From: Psychrosphaera algicola | Lineage (GTDB): Bacteria; Pseudomonadota; Gammaproteobacteria; Enterobacterales; Alteromonadaceae | Direction of reading: 5' to 3' | Length of the DNA stretch: 64,000 nucleotides | NCBI RefSeq assembly: GCF_028401425.1 | Contig: NZ_JAQOMS010000002.1 | Location: 558,001 to 622,000, forward strand | Part shown: positions 38,301 through 47,006 of the stretch, one piece after another | Numbering within the stretch: the stretch's first letter is position 1 | How the letters are laid out: each line of letters opens with the position of its first letter | The notes under the pieces: generated by a model | Told to the model about the DNA's origin: nothing | Seen by the model: the letters and a program-made list of their open reading frames with translations, nothing else | Databases searched by the model: none | Translations under genes and position numbers: made by a program

Positions 38301-38598
38301 TGGCAACCTTCAGAGTGTGCAATTTACTGCTGCCACTGTAAGTTACCGACTAATCCAAGCCAAAACAGAATTCCATTGTGAGACAATTTTTAATTAATAA
38401 TTCATGGTTCAACTTTCTCAGAAAAACCTCAATTTTTCAAAACATAAAATGTGAGTAGCCAAACTACCACACTACTTAAATACTTTACGAAACGTTATCG
38501 GGATTTGGTGCAAACTAGGAAGTGATGAAATATTGCTTTGATTTGAGCAGAACACATTCCTTGTTTAAATAAAAACCCTAACCCTTCCTTTGACTTGC
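38301..38598. other. Gene-less integron cassette
   Basis: About 300 bases between two attC sites with no reading frame longer than about 20 codons with a credible start on the cassette strand. Other cassettes here all hold a clear gene. It may encode a small RNA or promoter, or be a decayed cassette. I see no strong hairpin terminator. Confidence 0.55.
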
Positions 38599-38695
38599 TA
38601 ACGCCCTAATAACAGGCAATAAAATAGTTGGCTAAAATTAGCGACGAAGGAGCAAAAGCCAACTGTTTTTTGTCCTTGTTAATTAGCTTGTTATG
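38599..38695 (-). repeat. attC of the main type, first cassette
   Basis: TAACGCCCTAATAACAGGC and GCTTGTTATG are the ends. ATAGTTGGCTAAA faces AGCCAACTG around GCGACGAAGGAGCA. It belongs to the attI-proximal cassette. Confidence 0.9.
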
Positions 38696-39273
38696 CTTTG
38701 ATACCAGCCAATCGCTTCCATTTTAACTTTAACTTCCATTCCTTGAATGTCTAAATTCATACACGCTAAAACTTCAGCGGCAGTAACCCAAATAGACATT
38801 TTTGGATTGTTTGTAACAAGGTCGTGTCTTGTTACCTTTTTCCCTTTAAATTCTGTTTCATCGATTACACCGTGGCCGGCCCACGCAACAAATGCTTTTA
38901 ATTGGTGTTTATCTAAATTGGAAATGTAGTTAGGAAAGTTGAAGTTCACATTTTCAATTTTATGCGCTAACTGATTTCGTAAATTAGCAAGCTTAGTTAA
39001 AAAGTTTGCTTGATCTTTGTATATCGCATCCATTTTTTCAAGGAGTACAATTTTGCCATTACGGGGATTGGCTTGTTCCAAAAAGGCTAATTCGGTTTCA
39101 ACTTCAGGAGCTCTAAACCTAACGGATAGTAAATGCGTTGAAGCAGCTTCAAATAAAGCACTTATTTTAATGACAAATGACCAGTCATCTTCCTTTATTA
39201 ACCCTTCGTAAAAACCGCTAGGTAAACCAAGTCGTGATTCAAAATCGGAAACATCTTTAAATATATCACTCAA
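38683..39273 (-). CDS. Cassette gene: HEPN-like protein (first cassette)
   Basis: A 196-residue, mainly helical protein. A helix with FEAASTHLLSVRF precedes LANLRNQLAHKIENVN, which contains R-N-Q-L-A-H, the R-x4-H motif of HEPN RNases at about residue 100. HEPN proteins act as RNA-cleaving toxins or as defence and regulation proteins, usually with a nucleotidyltransferase partner, which is missing here. The stop lies inside the attC. It is next to attI, so it is the most recent arrival and the best expressed cassette. Confidence 0.65.
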   Translation of the reverse strand: MSDIFKDVSDFESRLGLPSGFYEGLIKEDDWSFVIKISALFEAASTHLLSVRFRAPEVETELAFLEQANPRNGKIVLLEKMDAIYKDQANFLTKLANLRNQLAHKIENVNFNFPNYISNLDKHQLKAFVAWAGHGVIDETEFKGKKVTRHDLVTNNPKMSIWVTAAEVLACMNLDIQGMEVKVKMEAIGWYQSITS

Positions 39274-39309
39274 CTTAAACTAGACTCCTATAGCTAAATT
39301 TTGCGAAAA

Positions 39310-39475
39310 GCATAACAGTTTAATCAGGGGAAAGTTTCCTCATATCCTGAAAAATATTTTCCCTGTGTTTATTTTATTTATTAGTAGCAAATTCTTTGGG
39401 GTGCTTGCAACGTTTATGTTTGGGAGATTGTGGTTTTTGGTGGATTTGTGGAAATGCGGAAAGTTTCCTCATTTC
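39310..39475 (-). promoter_or_regulatory. attI site and cassette promoter region
   Basis: GCATAAC at 39310-39316 is, on the minus strand, the core G^TTATGC where cassettes join. Behind it, at 39329-39343 and 39458-39472, stand two direct repeats of 15 bases with the palindrome GGAAAGTTTCC. In class 1 attI, direct repeats of this kind bind IntI. The cassette promoter Pc should lie here or in the integrase start, reading leftward; I cannot fix its position. Confidence 0.65.
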
Positions 39476-39517
39476 TTGACTAGTGAGGAAAATGCGTAAT
39501 ACTGTATATAAAAACAG
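39476..39517 (+). promoter_or_regulatory. LexA-like box in the integrase promoter
   Basis: CTGTATATAAAAACAG at 39502-39517 matches the LexA consensus CTGTATATATATACAG at 14 of 16 places. It lies 18 bases before the integrase ATG and overlaps the likely -10 (TTGACT at 39476 as -35). SOS control of IntI is known in several integrons. Confidence 0.82.
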
Positions 39518-39535
39518 CACTCATAAGGATATAAA

Positions 39536-40506
39536 ATGCAAACTCGGTCGCCATTTTTGAATAGTATTGCTGATTTTATGTATAGTCGACAATATGCAAA
39601 AAAATCAATTGAAACATACTTGTTTTGGATCGCAGAGTTCATTCATTTTCATGATAAACGGCATCCAGTGACGATGGGTAATACGGAAGTTGAAGCATTT
39701 TTGGATTATTTGGTGCTAACTAAAAATGTGGCGGCGAGGACGCAAATGACGGCACTAAATGCACTTTCCTTTTTATATAAACATGTTTTAAAAAATGAAT
39801 TGTCGCAAAATTTGTGTTTTGTAAAAAGTAGTCGCCAGCAAAAGCTTCCAGTTGTTTTAACTCAGGAAGAAGTAAAAAAGTTAATGACCAAGTTGCATAA
39901 GCGTCATCTCCTAGTGGCAAGTTTGCTGTATGGCAGTGGTTTGCGTTTAATGGAGGCTATGAAACTTAGGGTTCAGGATATTGATTTTGACTACAAGTGT
40001 ATTCGAATTTGGAATGGTAAAGGCAATAAACATCGTGTTGTTACACTTGCTCAGGAGTTAGTTCCAGCTTTGAGGAATCAAATTATTCAGGTCGATGAAT
40101 ATTTAAAACTCGATTTAGACAATGAACAATATGCTGGAGTTTGGTTACCACACAGGTTAAGTAAAAAATACCCTGGAGCGAATAAAACGTTGCATTGGCA
40201 TTTTTATTTCCATCCCATAAATTAAGTGCTGACCCGGAAACCGGTGAGATTAGGCGTCATCACATTGACCATTCGGGTATCCGTAAAGCCGTAAAAGCAG
40301 CGTCAATAAATGCGGGTATCACCAAGCCCGTGACACCCCATACTTTGCGTCACTCCTTTGCCACCCATTTATTACAATCCGGTGCAGATATTAGAACGGT
40401 ACAAAGTCAATTAGGTCATACTGATGTCCGAACGACACAAATCTATACACACGTTTTGCAACAAGGTGCGAATGGCGTTGTCAGTCCGTTAAGTAAGCTG
40501 TACTAA
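39536..40506 (+). CDS. intI: Integron integrase, tyrosine recombinase (one frameshift)
   Basis: Site-specific recombinase that joins cassettes at attI and attC. The core-binding domain is residues 5-95. In the catalytic domain, R is in LLYGSGLRLMEAMKLRV, HxxR is in TPHTLRHSFATHLLQSG, the H of GH is in LGHTDVRTTQ and the nucleophile Tyr is in QIYTHVL. The RRHHIDHSGIRKAVKAA stretch belongs to the integron-specific extra segment after LFPS. The frame slips at about 40202, where TTTT should be TTTTT (HWHF, then LFPSHKLSADPETGEIRRHH). Repaired it is about 324 residues and should be active. A LexA-like box lies upstream. Confidence 0.92.
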
Positions 40507-40770
40507 TTTACCTTTCGTTGATGTAAAAGGTATTATTTTTTTGAGTTAAATTTGCCATACCAACTCTGAAATTTTTACTAACATTGGTTCTAAATTGATA
40601 TCTTTTTACCGCTGTAAATAAATTTTGGAATAATTTAAACTTTTTGTTGTTCTCACTCGACTATGCACTTAATCGTGTCACGAGAGTTGTTCAACGTAAT
40701 TCACATCTTTTTGTGAAAACTGGATTATTATCATGGCGAATTTAACGGAATAACAATTTTCGGAGAACGA
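40507..40770. other. Intergenic region after the integrase
   Basis: About 260 bases with no gene, attC or hairpin that I can support. It marks the junction of the integron with the conserved chromosome and holds the promoter of the DUF5916 gene. Confidence 0.4.
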
Positions 40771-43178
40771 ATGAAGTTTCTCGCTTTATTATTATCAACC
40801 AGCTTTATATTTTCAGGCTTGGTCGAATCTGCGCCAATAGGCCAAAAAAATCATCAAAAAAGTCACATATTAGTATTCCTAAGTCTGACAAGATTGCACT
40901 TATCGACGGTGTACTCGATAGTTCAGAGTGGCAAGACGCACGTCTAATTGCAGTTAATAACGAAACTTACCCTCGCGAGAATATGTCTGCTCCAGTAAAA
41001 ACCGAAGCGTTTGTTTACGAAAACGGGGATACCTTATTTATTGCGTTTAAAGCTTATGATCCAGATCCTTCTAAGATCATCGCAAACTTAACGGACCGAG
41101 ATTCAAATTGGAATGATGACCGTGTTGCGGTAAAAATAGACAGTTACCACGACCATTCCCTAGCCTATCAATTTTTCATAAATCCATTAGGCACTCAAGC
41201 TGATGCGATAGAAAATGAACTAACTAAAAACGAAAGTCCGGCATGGGATGGTATTTGGGAAGCTGCGGGACAAATTACGGATTTTGGTTATCAAGTTGAA
41301 ATCGCGATACCGCTTCGTATCTTAAATTTTGACGACAGTTTAGACATTCAACATTGGGGCATGGAGTTTGTTCGTTTCTATCCTCGAGACACCCAAATGC
41401 GAATCTCTAATGCACAAATGAGCCAAGACAATAACTGTTGGATATGTCAGATGCCAATTGAACGTGGCTTTTCAGGTGCTAAGCAAGGCAATAACCTTAC
41501 TGCTATACCAACCTTTGTTACAGGTAAAACGAAAAGTCGAGATTTAAGTGAAACAAACGATTGGAGCGAAGAAAGCAATAGTGACGTTGGGTTAGACGTC
41601 AAGTGGGGGATCACGCCAGACATTACCCTAAATGCCACCTTAAACCCCGATTTTTCTCAAGTAGAAGCTGACTCTGGGCAGCTCAACGTTAATAATACTT
41701 TTGCGTTATATTTACAGGAAAAACGAAGTTTCTTTCTTGAAAACCAAGACTATTTCGACACCCCAGTTAACCTGATCTATACACGTAATATAAATGCGCC
41801 TGATTATGGCGCAAAGATCACGGGTAAATCCGGTGACCATTCATTTGCTGCCTTTATAGCAAACGACAAAACCGCAAACATTATTACTCCTAGCAACTTA
41901 CGTTCTTCTGGCTATAGCATTGAACAAGATACCTTAAATAGTGCGTTTCGCTATCGTTATGCTGTCAATAAAGAACTTGCAGTTGGCGTAGTTTCTACCA
42001 TTCGAGACAACGACGACTATCATAACGAAGTGCTCAGTTTTGATACCAAATACCAACCTAGCCCTCAGGATACGGTTAATTTTCAGATAATAAGAACCAA
42101 TACTGAATTCTCTGAAGTGGGATTAAGCGATGTATTTGACTATTTTTCAGATACGAGCACAGACGAACACACCAATATAACCACCTTTAACTTTGGCGAA
42201 CAATACCTGCGAGCTTTTAGTGTCAATAGCTCAGACCTTGCCTATCGTATTCAATATACTCACGAAAACAGAGATTGGTACTTTAATGTTCGCCACGAAG
42301 ATATAGGTGAAAATTTTAGGGCCGACTTAGCATTTATCGATACAGTCGACCGCACAATGAGTGTCATTGGTGGCGGTTATGTTTGGCGTGGTGACGACGA
42401 TGACTGGTGGTCGCGATTTCGAATAAATGGAGATATCGACATCACACATAACCAAGATGGCGAGTTGTTAGAGCAAGAAAACGAATTTAATATTAATTTT
42501 AATGGTCCAAAACAAAGCTATCTTCGCGTTGGGTTTTTAGGGCGTGATAGAGTTGGTGCCCGCACTAACAACGAACTTGTCTACAGCCACGACAATCCAG
42601 TAATAATTGATGCTCAAAGCGCTCAGGACTATTTGGCTATTGATGCGAATACCGACATGTTTTATGAAAAGAACATCAACATGTGGGGCGAATTTAAACC
42701 AACATCTAACCTTTGGTTGGGCAATTACTTTAAAAAAGGTAAAGCGATTGACTATGCAAATAATAGGATTTCTGATCAACTTGTTTTAGAACCTAATATT
42801 TCTTGGAATATAAATACTCACCTCAAATCGCAAATACGATTTGAATACACGCGATTAGATCATGAAGGCGACAATGTTTTTACTGCGAAATTACTCGACT
42901 TGAGAAATACCTATCAGTTTTCCATTAAGAGCTTTTTACGACTGTCGTTGGTTTATACAGAGATAGATAGAAATTTGTCAAAATATGTAGATCCAGGCGA
43001 TCGTAATGAAAATTTCCGTAGACTTTCTGCACAGCTTTTATATAGCTATAAAATTAACCCTCAAACGCTATTTTTTGTTGGTTATTCAGAAGCAGGTAAA
43101 GACAACGACTCACTAACAAATATTAAGTCCGATAATCGCAGTGTATTTATGAAACTGAGTTACGCTTGGTTATTGTAA
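40771..43178 (+). CDS. DUF5916 outer-membrane beta-barrel protein (one frameshift)
   Basis: Large exported protein. A signal peptide (MKFLALLLSTSFIFSGLVES) and a carbohydrate-binding family 9-like domain (DGVLDSSEWQDARLIAVNN, LFIAFKAYDPDPSKI) come first. A DUF5916 barrel follows (NPDFSQVEADSGQLNVNN, LQEKRSFFLENQDYF, FWPRDRVGARTNNEL-like strands, final SYAWLL with aromatic end). The family's ligand is unknown; many marine bacteria have it. The frame slips at about 40850, where an A run in GQKN is one short. The ATG at 40771 follows GGAGAA. Repaired length is about 803 residues. Confidence 0.8.
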
Positions 43179-43209
43179 ATTAATTACCTATATGAATTTT
43201 TTGTTAAAC

Positions 43210-43232
43210 AAGGGGCTTCGGCTCCCTTTTTA
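43210..43232 (+). terminator. Terminator of the DUF5916 gene
   Basis: AAGGGGC, a TTCG tetraloop and GCTCCCTTTTT, 31 bases after the stop. Confidence 0.7.
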
Positions 43233-43502
43233 ATGTAAATATGATTAATAGTAACCGAATTACGACATAAACTTATTGTTTCTATCCTGTTTTATTGCGG
43301 ACTAAAATCCCATGGTTAGTTGCATTACATATGCGGTCAACCAGTTTAAACAGTAAGAAAAACGCATAACAATATAAGTAATTCGAAATTTTTTAGTGAT
43401 ACAATCGAATGCATAGAGTAAAAACACTAAAAATATATTTCCATTTTTTCAAAATTGGCTATATTTACAGCATTAAATTTAATTTAACTAGGGAAGTACA
43501 TT

Positions 43503-43805
43503 ATGAGCCTGAATAAAAAATACTTAAAAAGTAAACCAATTTGTAAAGTGACATTCAAAATCAAAAAAGAAGAATGTGATGCGGCTGAAAAAGTTGCAAT
43601 TGCTGGTGATTTTAATGGTTGGAAAGAAGCTCCAATGAAAAAATTAAAATCAGGTGATTTCTCTCTTACTTTAGATTTAGAAACAGAAAATAAATATCAA
43701 TTTAAATATTTATTAGACGATTCAAAATGGGAAAATGATTGGAACGCAGATGCGTACTGCCCTTCGCCAGTCAGTTTTGACGATAACTCTGTCGTTGTTG
43801 TTTAA
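43503..43805 (+). CDS. Isoamylase early-set (CBM48-like) domain protein
   Basis: A 100-residue, single-domain protein similar to the glycogen-binding early-set domain: KVTFKIKKEECDAAEKVAIAGDFNGW, EAPMKKLKSGDFSLTLDLE and YQFKYLLDDSKWENDWNADAYC. Such domains bind alpha-glucans in glycogen enzymes, here standing alone, so it may be a regulator or binding subunit. Ribosome site GGGAAG. Intact. Confidence 0.82.
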   Translation: MSLNKKYLKSKPICKVTFKIKKEECDAAEKVAIAGDFNGWKEAPMKKLKSGDFSLTLDLETENKYQFKYLLDDSKWENDWNADAYCPSPVSFDDNSVVVV

Positions 43806-43857
43806 CGCTTAATAGTCGATTGCAGTTTAAATAAATAAGTGCGTTGTTTATTGCAAT

Positions 43858-43895
43858 AATTAACGACAGTTACTAAATAATAACTGTCGTTAATT
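43858..43895. terminator. Bidirectional terminator
   Basis: A perfect 15-base stem (AATTAACGACAGTTA facing TAACTGTCGTTAATT) with an 8-base loop, between convergent genes. Confidence 0.8.
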
Positions 43896-43916
43896 TGTGT
43901 TTTGACGCCCTAAACC

Positions 43917-44497
43917 TTAATCTTTTGGTGCTGTTTCTAATACACCAGGTTGGGTACTGTTGTCTTTGATAAAACGTTGAATGTTCGGATAACCAGTAAA
44001 ATCAAATAAACTTCTAAAGTTTGCCCATTCTACCGTTGCCAATAACGCAATACTTGGGTAGCGCCAATTTGAAAACTCCCCTGAGCAATTTGGTCCTCTA
44101 AATATTCAAAGCTTGATAGTTGGCGCTCTCGCTGAATATTAAAATACAATTTGTCTTTATTTACTTCCACGCCGCTGCGAGTCAATATCATCATATTTAC
44201 TAACGAATCACAGCAGGCGTCGATGACTGACAAGTCATTTTGTTCTTTTACCGACAAAGGCTGAATTTCAAACTTTTGATACAAATAACGAAAGACATTT
44301 CCCGAATCGAATATTTGTTGTGTACGTCCATCAATTACGTCTTCAAAAATAGGCACTTTTAACGTTGGATTGGTCTTTTTGATTGTGTCGCGATCATTGC
44401 CAAAAATATTAAAAGGGACAAATTGATAATCACTTTGTACCAGTAACAGGCGAAGACGTCTAACGAAAGGAGAAGTAGTCGAACCATATAATTTCAC
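43917..44497 (-). CDS. Glutathione S-transferase family protein (one frameshift)
   Basis: GST with N-terminal thioredoxin fold (MKLYGSTTSPFVRRLRLLL, with the catalytic-type Ser) and a helical C-terminus. The frame slips at about 44080, where a T run is one short: GSFSNWRYPSIALLATVEWANFRSLFD replaces GSFQIGATQV. It then runs to a TAA at 43917. Repaired length is about 193 residues. It reads in the same direction as cmoM. The substrate is unknown. Confidence 0.8.
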
Positions 44498-44505
44498 GGG
44501 CAGTC

Positions 44506-45273
44506 CTAATTAGCTTTAAATATAAAATGTTTGTATCGTGCAATCGATGCAAACGGTTCTTTGGTGGAATAGGTTAATTCCATTTCAACAATCTTATTAA
44601 TGTCTTTAGTCCACTGTTCACGATTTCTCATGTAATCGTGAAAACACCGAACGCCAGTGTCTAAACACAGCGATAATCCGGCCTGTTTAGCCCAATCTTT
44701 AACCGTATCCGGCATTAATGCATTTTGTGGATTTAACCTTACCGCTTTTTTAACGTTAAATCCCGCTTCAATATAATCAAAGTTACCGTAAACCAAATTA
44801 CTCATTATCTGGCCATTGGCATTATAAAACATCAATGATAACTGCCCCTTGTCTGTTAAATAATCGGCAAGAATTTTGAATGCCGCTTGAGGGTCCGCAA
44901 GCCATTCAAAAACAGCGTGGCATAACACCACATCAAACTTAGTTTGCAATTTACTTGGCAACTCCTGCAAAGGACAGTGAATAAATGCCACTTTATCGCT
45001 TATATTCAACTCAATCGCTTTATTTTTGGCCACATCCAACATTTCTTCAGAAATGTCGCAAATTGTCACGTTATGCCCTTGTTGAGCTAATTTTAGCGCG
45101 ATCTGTCCCTGCCCACCTCCCACATCAATAATATTGAGCTTTTGTTTACTGTGTATTATCGATTCTAAATCTCGTAATAAAACGGCCTCTCGAACTTGGC
45201 CTTTACTTGAGCCATAGATATTATTTTTAAATGTGTCGACGCTTTTACTAAAACTGGTATCTTGTTTTTTCAT
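44506..45273 (-). CDS. cmoM: tRNA 5-carboxymethoxyuridine methyltransferase CmoM
   Basis: SAM-dependent methylase that converts cmo5U to mcmo5U at the wobble position of tRNAs. 255 residues: FKNNIYGSSKGQVREAVLLRDL at the start, motif I NIIDVGGGQGQIALKLA, then HCPLQELPSKLQ, VVLCHAVFEWLADP, SLMFYNANG and VRCFHDYM, which align with E. coli SmtA/CmoM along the whole length. Follows the Nif3 gene by two bases in one operon. Confidence 0.9.
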   Translation of the reverse strand: MKKQDTSFSKSVDTFKNNIYGSSKGQVREAVLLRDLESIIHSKQKLNIIDVGGGQGQIALKLAQQGHNVTICDISEEMLDVAKNKAIELNISDKVAFIHCPLQELPSKLQTKFDVVLCHAVFEWLADPQAAFKILADYLTDKGQLSLMFYNANGQIMSNLVYGNFDYIEAGFNVKKAVRLNPQNALMPDTVKDWAKQAGLSLCLDTGVRCFHDYMRNREQWTKDINKIVEMELTYSTKEPFASIARYKHFIFKAN

Positions 45274-45274
45274 G

Positions 45275-46035
45275 TTAAGCAGGATTATTTATATCGATAA
45301 ATTGAACATCAACATTAAATTCACGTTGAATATGTTCGCCCAACGCTTTGACGCCATACCGTTCCGTTGCATGATGCCCCGCCGCAAAAAATGAATTTGA
45401 TTCTCTCGGGCGTTATGTATCGTTTGCTCAGATACTTCACCTGATACAAACGCGTCAATACCCAACTCCACAACCGCGTCTAAGTAACCCTGACCGCCTC
45501 CGGTGCACCAGGCGACATGTGTTATTAGTTGGTCAGAAGTTTGCTCTACGAGCGGTGTACGAGCCAAAACACTGTTAATATGCGTAGCAAAGTCGTTCGC
45601 CGTCATTGGTGTCGGCAAAACACCTCGGTAAACAACGCCACTTGGGCTTATATGTGTAATTGGCTCGATTTGCGTTAACCCTAACAGTTCACCAAGTTGT
45701 TTGTTATTGCCTAAACTACTATGCACATCGAGTGGTAAATGATATCCCACTAAGTTTATGTCGTTTACCAACAAAGATTTAATTCTGTTTCGTTTGAGGC
45801 CAACAATCGGCTGTGCCTCACCTTTCCAAAAATAGCCATGGTGAACCAACAATAAGTCGGCATCGACAGCAATGGCCGCATCTATTAATGCCTGACTTGC
45901 CGTTACGCCAGTCACAACTTTTTTAATTTCTTGAGTTCCTTCAACTTGTAATCCATTTGGACAGTAGTCATTGATGTTTTGGATATTTAAAAAGTCGTTG
46001 AGGTACTTCATTAATTCATTTCGCTGAATTGTCAT
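45275..46035 (-). CDS. Nif3-like dinuclear metal protein YbgI (one frameshift)
   Basis: Nif3/YbgI family hexameric metal protein. The conserved start is YCPNGLQVEG, with DLLLVHHGYFWKG, then VAWCTGGGQGYLDAVV and VSGEVSEQTIHNARE. The metal-binding HH and the C-terminal H-x-x-x-E follow. The frame slips at about 45390, where a T run is one short: HFFAAGHHATERYGVKALGEHI ends in VDVQFIDINNPA. Function in bacteria is unresolved. It is in one operon with cmoM. Confidence 0.85.
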
Positions 46036-46193
46036 GGTATTTCTCTATATTGTGTATTTTTAACGTAACTTATGGTTAATTTTCGCTTATTTCTATCTAA
46101 ATTATCGCTTATTTGGTCTGTAAGTTGAATTCATAATAAAAACTTTGTATAAATAACGCTCGCGAAAAAATAAATGAAATACAGGTAATTAAA
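46036..46193. promoter_or_regulatory. Divergent promoter region
   Basis: 158 bases between the divergent Nif3 gene and the next gene. Promoters for both must lie here. I see no operator. Confidence 0.35.
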
Positions 46194-46574
46194 ATGAGTA
46201 AATTAGACAAAGATCAAGTCTTGTCTGCATTTACCGAAGCTTATACAAAAGCTAACGGTAAAGAACCACAAATTGAAGTTAAAAGTGGCTGGTATAGCAT
46301 AGACGGCGGTAAAAACGTTCGTTTGGTGACTATTGAAGAAATGACCGCAGCATTAACTGGCGGTGAAATTGCGCCAGCTGAACCTGTAGCAGAAACTAAA
46401 CCTGCAAAAGCGCCTAAAGCTAAAAAAGCAAGCGCCAAAGCAGCGACTACTGAAGTTAAATCTAAAGGTTACTCAGTAGTTAAAGTTGGCGAAGGATTCA
46501 ACCCTGCTAACTTTTGGTTAGACTACTTGTCTAAACTTGGTTCTGACTGTCGCACACCGCACGGTTTTTACTAA
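46194..46574 (+). CDS. Conserved hypothetical protein with Ala/Lys-rich linker
   Basis: A 126-residue protein with an N-terminal alpha/beta part (FTEAYTKANGKEPQIEVKSGWYSIDGGKN), an Ala-Pro-Lys linker (PAKAPKAKKASAKAATTEV) and a C-terminal GEGFNPANFWLDYLSKLGSDCRTPHGFY. I recognise no family. The basic linker suggests nucleic acid binding, but there is no direct evidence. Ends 26 bases before a strong hairpin. Confidence 0.7.
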   Translation: MSKLDKDQVLSAFTEAYTKANGKEPQIEVKSGWYSIDGGKNVRLVTIEEMTAALTGGEIAPAEPVAETKPAKAPKAKKASAKAATTEVKSKGYSVVKVGEGFNPANFWLDYLSKLGSDCRTPHGFY

Positions 46575-46599
46575 GTTTTATCGATAATCGATAGATAAC

Positions 46600-46626
46600 A
46601 AAAAACCAGCTAAATGCTGGTTTTTT
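46600..46626. terminator. Bidirectional terminator
   Basis: AAAAAACCAGC, TAAAT, GCTGGTTTTTT: a strong stem with A and T tracts, usable for the 46194 gene and for ihfA. Confidence 0.85.
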
Positions 46627-46696
46627 ATATTGTTCGCGCCTAATTATTGTAAACAACAATTAGGCTTTGTACTAACCAAAAACGCTTGAACTCGTT

Positions 46697-47003
46697 TTAC
46701 TTCTCAACGAGATTAGCGGTTCCAACTTCGACCCGTGCTTTCAACTTTTGCCCAGGGCGAAAAGTGACGACACGTCGTGCTGAAATTGGAATGTCTTCAC
46801 CCGTTTTAGGGTTTCGGCTAAGGTCGAGACTTCTTCTCTCGAAGTTCAAAATTACCAAATCCACTTAACTTTACTTGTTCACCGTTTTCAAGAGTCGTTC
46901 TGACTTTTTCAAAAAACGCTTCAACGAGATCTTTAGAGTCAGCTTTATTCAAGCCAACTTTCTCAAATAAATGTTCCGCGATATCTGCTTTGGTTAGTGC
47001 CAT
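46697..47003 (-). CDS. ihfA: Integration host factor alpha subunit (one frameshift)
   Basis: DNA-bending protein, partner of IHF beta. N-terminal MALTKADIAEHLFEKVGLNKADSKDLVEAFFE and KLSGFGNFELREKK, then R-NPKTGEDIPISARRVVTFRPGQKLKARVE, whose NPKTGEDIPI beta arm carries the DNA-intercalating Pro. The frame slips near 46822, where TT should be T. 102 residues after repair. It follows pheT as in E. coli. Confidence 0.9.
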
Positions 47004-47006
47004 AGG

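Larger units (their letters stand above)
27041..40506 (-). mobile_element. Chromosomal integron: integrase, attI and about 14 cassettes
   Basis: An integrase gene (39536-40506, +) reads away from a row of short cassettes that extends leftward to 27041. Cassette genes are mostly on the minus strand and each is followed by an attC. Most attC sites share the same core: TAACGCC, a TAGTTGG/CCAACTG stem, a GCGACGAAGGAGCA-like loop, TTTGTCC and CTTGTTAT. Such near-uniform attC sites mark sedentary chromosomal integrons, as in Vibrio and other marine gammaproteobacteria. Three insertion sequences split attC sites. The array has about 14 cassettes, small by comparison with Vibrio. Confidence 0.92.

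Noticed and set aside
27041..39316. CRISPR array
   Set aside because: The repeats are attC sites: palindromic, spaced by genes of varied length, and next to an integrase gene. No cas genes are present.
43917..44497. Truncated GST pseudogene
   Set aside because: One extra T restores a full-length protein, so truncation is a sequence error.
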